Origin: Ohtaekwangia koreensis
Lineage (GTDB): Bacteria > Bacteroidota > Bacteroidia > Cytophagales > Cyclobacteriaceae
Reading direction: 5' to 3'
NCBI RefSeq assembly: GCF_900167975.1
Contig: NZ_FUZU01000005.1
Span: 439,001-503,000, forward strand
DNA: 64,000 nucleotides
Shown here: positions 61,555 through 64,000 of the stretch, piece by piece
Numbering within the stretch: the first letter of the stretch is position 1
Layout of the letters: each line of letters starts with the position of its first letter
Notes under the pieces: model-generated
The model's database searches: none
What the model saw: only the letters and a program-made list of their open reading frames with translations
Told to the model about the DNA's origin: nothing
Made by a program: the position numbers and the translations under genes

Positions 61555-63969
61555 ATGTTATTCAATTACATTAAAATTGCTTTCCGCTCCCTGCAGAAAT
61601 TCAAGGGATATGCGGCTATCAATTTGCTGGGATTAGCCTTGGGACTTTCCGTTGGGATCCTGATTATGCTATATGTTATCGATGAAGCATCGTATGATAA
61701 TTTTCATGTTAACGGCGATAGAATTTATCGCGTTGAAAGTAATTTTTATACACCGGCTTCCGGAGAAGGTGGCGCATTGGCTACCAACGCGTGGCCTGTG
61801 GGCGCAGTGCTCAAGAAAGATTTTCCCGAAGTTGAGTCAGTTCTATATGCGAAGAATGCTTCTTTCTTATTGGTAAATCAAGGTGATAAGAGAATTCGTC
61901 AAAAGATTCATTTTGTTACGCCCGAGTTCCTGACAATATTCTCCTTCCCATTAAAAAAGGGAAATCCTGAGAAGGCCTTAACGGAACCCTACACTGCGGT
62001 GATTACAGAGTCCATGGCGAATAAGCTCTTTCCCGGAGAAGATGCATTGAACAAATCTATTATACTCTCGGATACGCTTCAATTTATGGTAACGGGTATT
62101 CTGGCAGATATACCTGAGAACTCTCATATCCAAATGGATATAGCGTTATCTTTTGCTACGTACCCTTTGTTCGATACCGATTTTACGTTTGATGAAGGGT
62201 GGGGTAATCTCAACGCATCGAACTATATATTACTGAAAGAAGGAACCAATATATCAGCATTCCAGGCAAAAGCGGAGACCATCTATCAGGATCATGCCGC
62301 GGATATGTTAAAAGAATGGGGTTCGGAAGCAAAAGTTATATTCCGGCCGCTGCACGATGTTTACCTTCGGGCGAACAATGGCAATAGCATGGGCCCCATC
62401 GGAAGTATAGATCGGGTTTACCTTGTATCGGCTATAGCTGCTTTTGTGATCCTGTTGGCATGCATCAATTTTGTAAATCTTACTACTGCCCGATCAGTAT
62501 ATAGAGCGAAAGAAGTTGGGCTCCGTAAAGTAGTAGGCTCTACCCGCGGTATACTGATCCGTCAGTTTATCAGCGAATCATTTGTCCTTACCGTTATATC
62601 TTTGTTTTTCGCCATTACCATCACAGGCATCGTGTTGCCTTTCTTCAACTTGTTACTCGATAAACATTATACACTTAGCGCATTATATAGTCCAACGGTA
62701 CTTTTGGGCATAGCGTGCCTGTTGATTTCAGTAACGTTTCTCTCGGGTTATTATCCAGCGTTGGTAATGTCAGCTTTACGACCGGCCGAAGTGTTGAAAG
62801 GAAAAATGCATACCAGTATACGTGGTGTACAACTAAGAAGGTCTCTGGTAGTATTTCAGTTTGTGATTTCGCTGAGTCTCGTGTTAGGTACACTGATCGT
62901 GGTTAACCAGCTAAAGTATATGCAGCAGCAAACGCTGGGCTTCGCGAAAGATGAGATCTTCGTGATCAATGCAGCACGTGTAAAGTCACCGAATCCGGAA
63001 GCCTTTGAAACATTCAGGAATGAAATGAAATCTCTCGCATACGTGAAGGAAGTGACATTTACGAATTCACTGCCGGGTAATCCCGGATGGCAGGGCCAGA
63101 TTGCTTTTCCGGAAGGTAAATCTGGTGATGATGCTATTAGTGTAGAGTATATGGCGGTTGATGACCACTATACGCAAGCGCTGGGGTTGGAAGTAATTGC
63201 AGGCGAGCAATTCAATAAAGAGCATGCTGCATCTTTAAAAGACGGACTTATATTGAATGAGACAGCCGTTTCTCTTTTCGGTTGGGCATCACCGGAAGAA
63301 GCCATTGGTAAAAAAATCACGTCACCCTCCGGCCATCCTGAAGGAGAAGTGATCGGTGTAGTTAAAGATTATCATCAACTTGGTTTGCAGCAACACATCG
63401 GCCCCATGGTAATGGATTTCAATCCCGGTGTAAGCTATATGTATGCTATACGGTATAAAGCAGCCGATACACAACAGTTGATTGAAAGCCTCGGAGCACT
63501 CTGGAAAAAGCATTTCCCCGGATATGAGTATACTTATTTTTTCCTGGATCAGGATTTTGAACGGCAGTATCAAACCGAGCAGAAGCTTGCCAATGTATTC
63601 GGTCTTTTTTCCATTGTAACTATAATTATAGCGATGATCGGTTTATTAGGACTTGTTTCCTTTATGGTGCTTACCAAGACGAAAGAGATCGGTGTACGCA
63701 AAGTTTTAGGCGCAGATATATTCCAGATCACGACATTGCTTTCAAAGGAATTTATGATGTTGGTAATCGTTGCTAACATTATAGCAGCACCGTTGGCCTG
63801 GTTGGCTGCGAGCCGTTGGCTGGAAAGTTATGCGACGCGTGTCGCTATAAATCCGATTTTATTTTTTATAGCATTTGTCGCCCTGCTAACGATTACTTTG
63901 TTAACGATTAGTTTCCAAACCGTAAAGGCTGCATCCGCTAACCCTATAGATTCACTACGCAGTGAATAG
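61555..63969 (+). CDS. MacB/FtsX-type ABC permease without its own ATPase (pair 2, second gene)
   Basis: An 804-aa permease, paralogue of the preceding one: MLFNYIKIAFRSLQKFKGYAA start, FtsX-like block VSAIAAFVILLACINFVNLTTARSVYRAKEVGLRKVVGS, last block IGLLGLVSFMVLTKTKEIGVRKVLGA, ending NPIDSLRSE. It follows the first permease by 66 bp. The two probably assemble as a heterodimer. The gene ends 31 bp before the window edge, and no terminator is visible there. Confidence 0.91.
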   Translation: MLFNYIKIAFRSLQKFKGYAAINLLGLALGLSVGILIMLYVIDEASYDNFHVNGDRIYRVESNFYTPASGEGGALATNAWPVGAVLKKDFPEVESVLYAKNASFLLVNQGDKRIRQKIHFVTPEFLTIFSFPLKKGNPEKALTEPYTAVITESMANKLFPGEDALNKSIILSDTLQFMVTGILADIPENSHIQMDIALSFATYPLFDTDFTFDEGWGNLNASNYILLKEGTNISAFQAKAETIYQDHAADMLKEWGSEAKVIFRPLHDVYLRANNGNSMGPIGSIDRVYLVSAIAAFVILLACINFVNLTTARSVYRAKEVGLRKVVGSTRGILIRQFISESFVLTVISLFFAITITGIVLPFFNLLLDKHYTLSALYSPTVLLGIACLLISVTFLSGYYPALVMSALRPAEVLKGKMHTSIRGVQLRRSLVVFQFVISLSLVLGTLIVVNQLKYMQQQTLGFAKDEIFVINAARVKSPNPEAFETFRNEMKSLAYVKEVTFTNSLPGNPGWQGQIAFPEGKSGDDAISVEYMAVDDHYTQALGLEVIAGEQFNKEHAASLKDGLILNETAVSLFGWASPEEAIGKKITSPSGHPEGEVIGVVKDYHQLGLQQHIGPMVMDFNPGVSYMYAIRYKAADTQQLIESLGALWKKHFPGYEYTYFFLDQDFERQYQTEQKLANVFGLFSIVTIIIAMIGLLGLVSFMVLTKTKEIGVRKVLGADIFQITTLLSKEFMMLVIVANIIAAPLAWLAASRWLESYATRVAINPILFFIAFVALLTITLLTISFQTVKAASANPIDSLRSE

Positions 63970-64000
63970 TATATTTAAAAAGAGAACTCTATAGCAACAA

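Noticed and set aside
1-64000. CRISPR array, tRNA, rRNA, prophage or insertion sequence
   Set aside because: No regular spaced repeats, transposase or integrase motifs, or tRNA-like cloverleaves with CCA-type ends were seen by eye.

Overview
The window looks like a chromosomal segment of a Bacteroidota bacterium, most likely a member of the Cytophagales (Chryseolinea/Ohtaekwangia-like, inferred from gene families and not proven). The evidence is a FecR anti-sigma factor followed by a SusC/SusD outer-membrane pair, TAnnTTTG-type promoter elements, few clear Shine-Dalgarno sites, a head-GIN-domain protein, a TPR/WG-repeat exported protein, several ATPase-less MacB/FtsX-type permeases, and SMUG/DUF4918 and NADAR proteins. 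I see no rRNA, tRNA, CRISPR array, phage or transposase. The gene content is mostly housekeeping, nutrient-acquisition and stress genes, packed with short gaps and many intrinsic terminators.

Layout. 1-6571: 3' part of a FecR gene, a SusC-type TonB-dependent receptor with an STN domain, SusD, and a small lipoprotein, i.e. a sigma/anti-sigma controlled uptake locus whose sigma gene should lie just outside the left edge. 6799-13325: single stress and metabolic genes (MsrB, SGNH esterase, YHS protein, Hsp20, DegP-type protease, ALDH7 aldehyde dehydrogenase, CheY-like regulator), several with a clear terminator. 13411-17581: two unassigned proteins (a helical cytosolic one and an exported TPR/WG-repeat one). 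17694-24934: a carbohydrate locus with a GH43-like hydrolase plus discoidin and FnIII modules, a secreted esterase, a GH3 lipoprotein, a Nudix-derived (NrtR/AraR-type) regulator and a DUF1028 protein. The GH3/regulator divergent gap holds two palindromes with the same geometry.

25013-36755: an alpha/beta hydrolase, a GIN-domain protein, a pair of large permeases, SRPBCC and NADAR proteins, an aldo/keto reductase and a PhzF-like protein. 36849-40600: a response regulator/PAS histidine kinase pair, then cspA and rhlE divergently arranged around a nested inverted repeat. 40669-46718: an AddAB-like recombination helicase-nuclease operon. 47062-49353: a patatin fused to a polytopic membrane domain. 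49390-56084: a Crp/Fnr regulator followed by a TolC-adaptor-RND-DUF2892 efflux operon, with a perfect Crp-type operator and a TAnnTTTG element in front of it. 56187-58928: a UPF1/SMUBP2-like helicase and a SMUG-type uracil-DNA glycosylase. 59131-63969: a second pair of large permeases, preceded by a direct repeat of a near-palindrome.

The most unusual window-wide signal is an excess of the self-complementary word TATA inside genes, about one per 70 bp in two stretches counted by hand. It is seen as frequent ATA isoleucine codons directly after T-ending codons. The best local candidates are the Crp-type operator in front of the RND operon, the paired palindromes at the Nudix-type regulator, the cspA/rhlE inverted repeat and the 30-bp-phased repeats before the last permease pair. 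All counts, promoter calls and repeat calls were made by eye.
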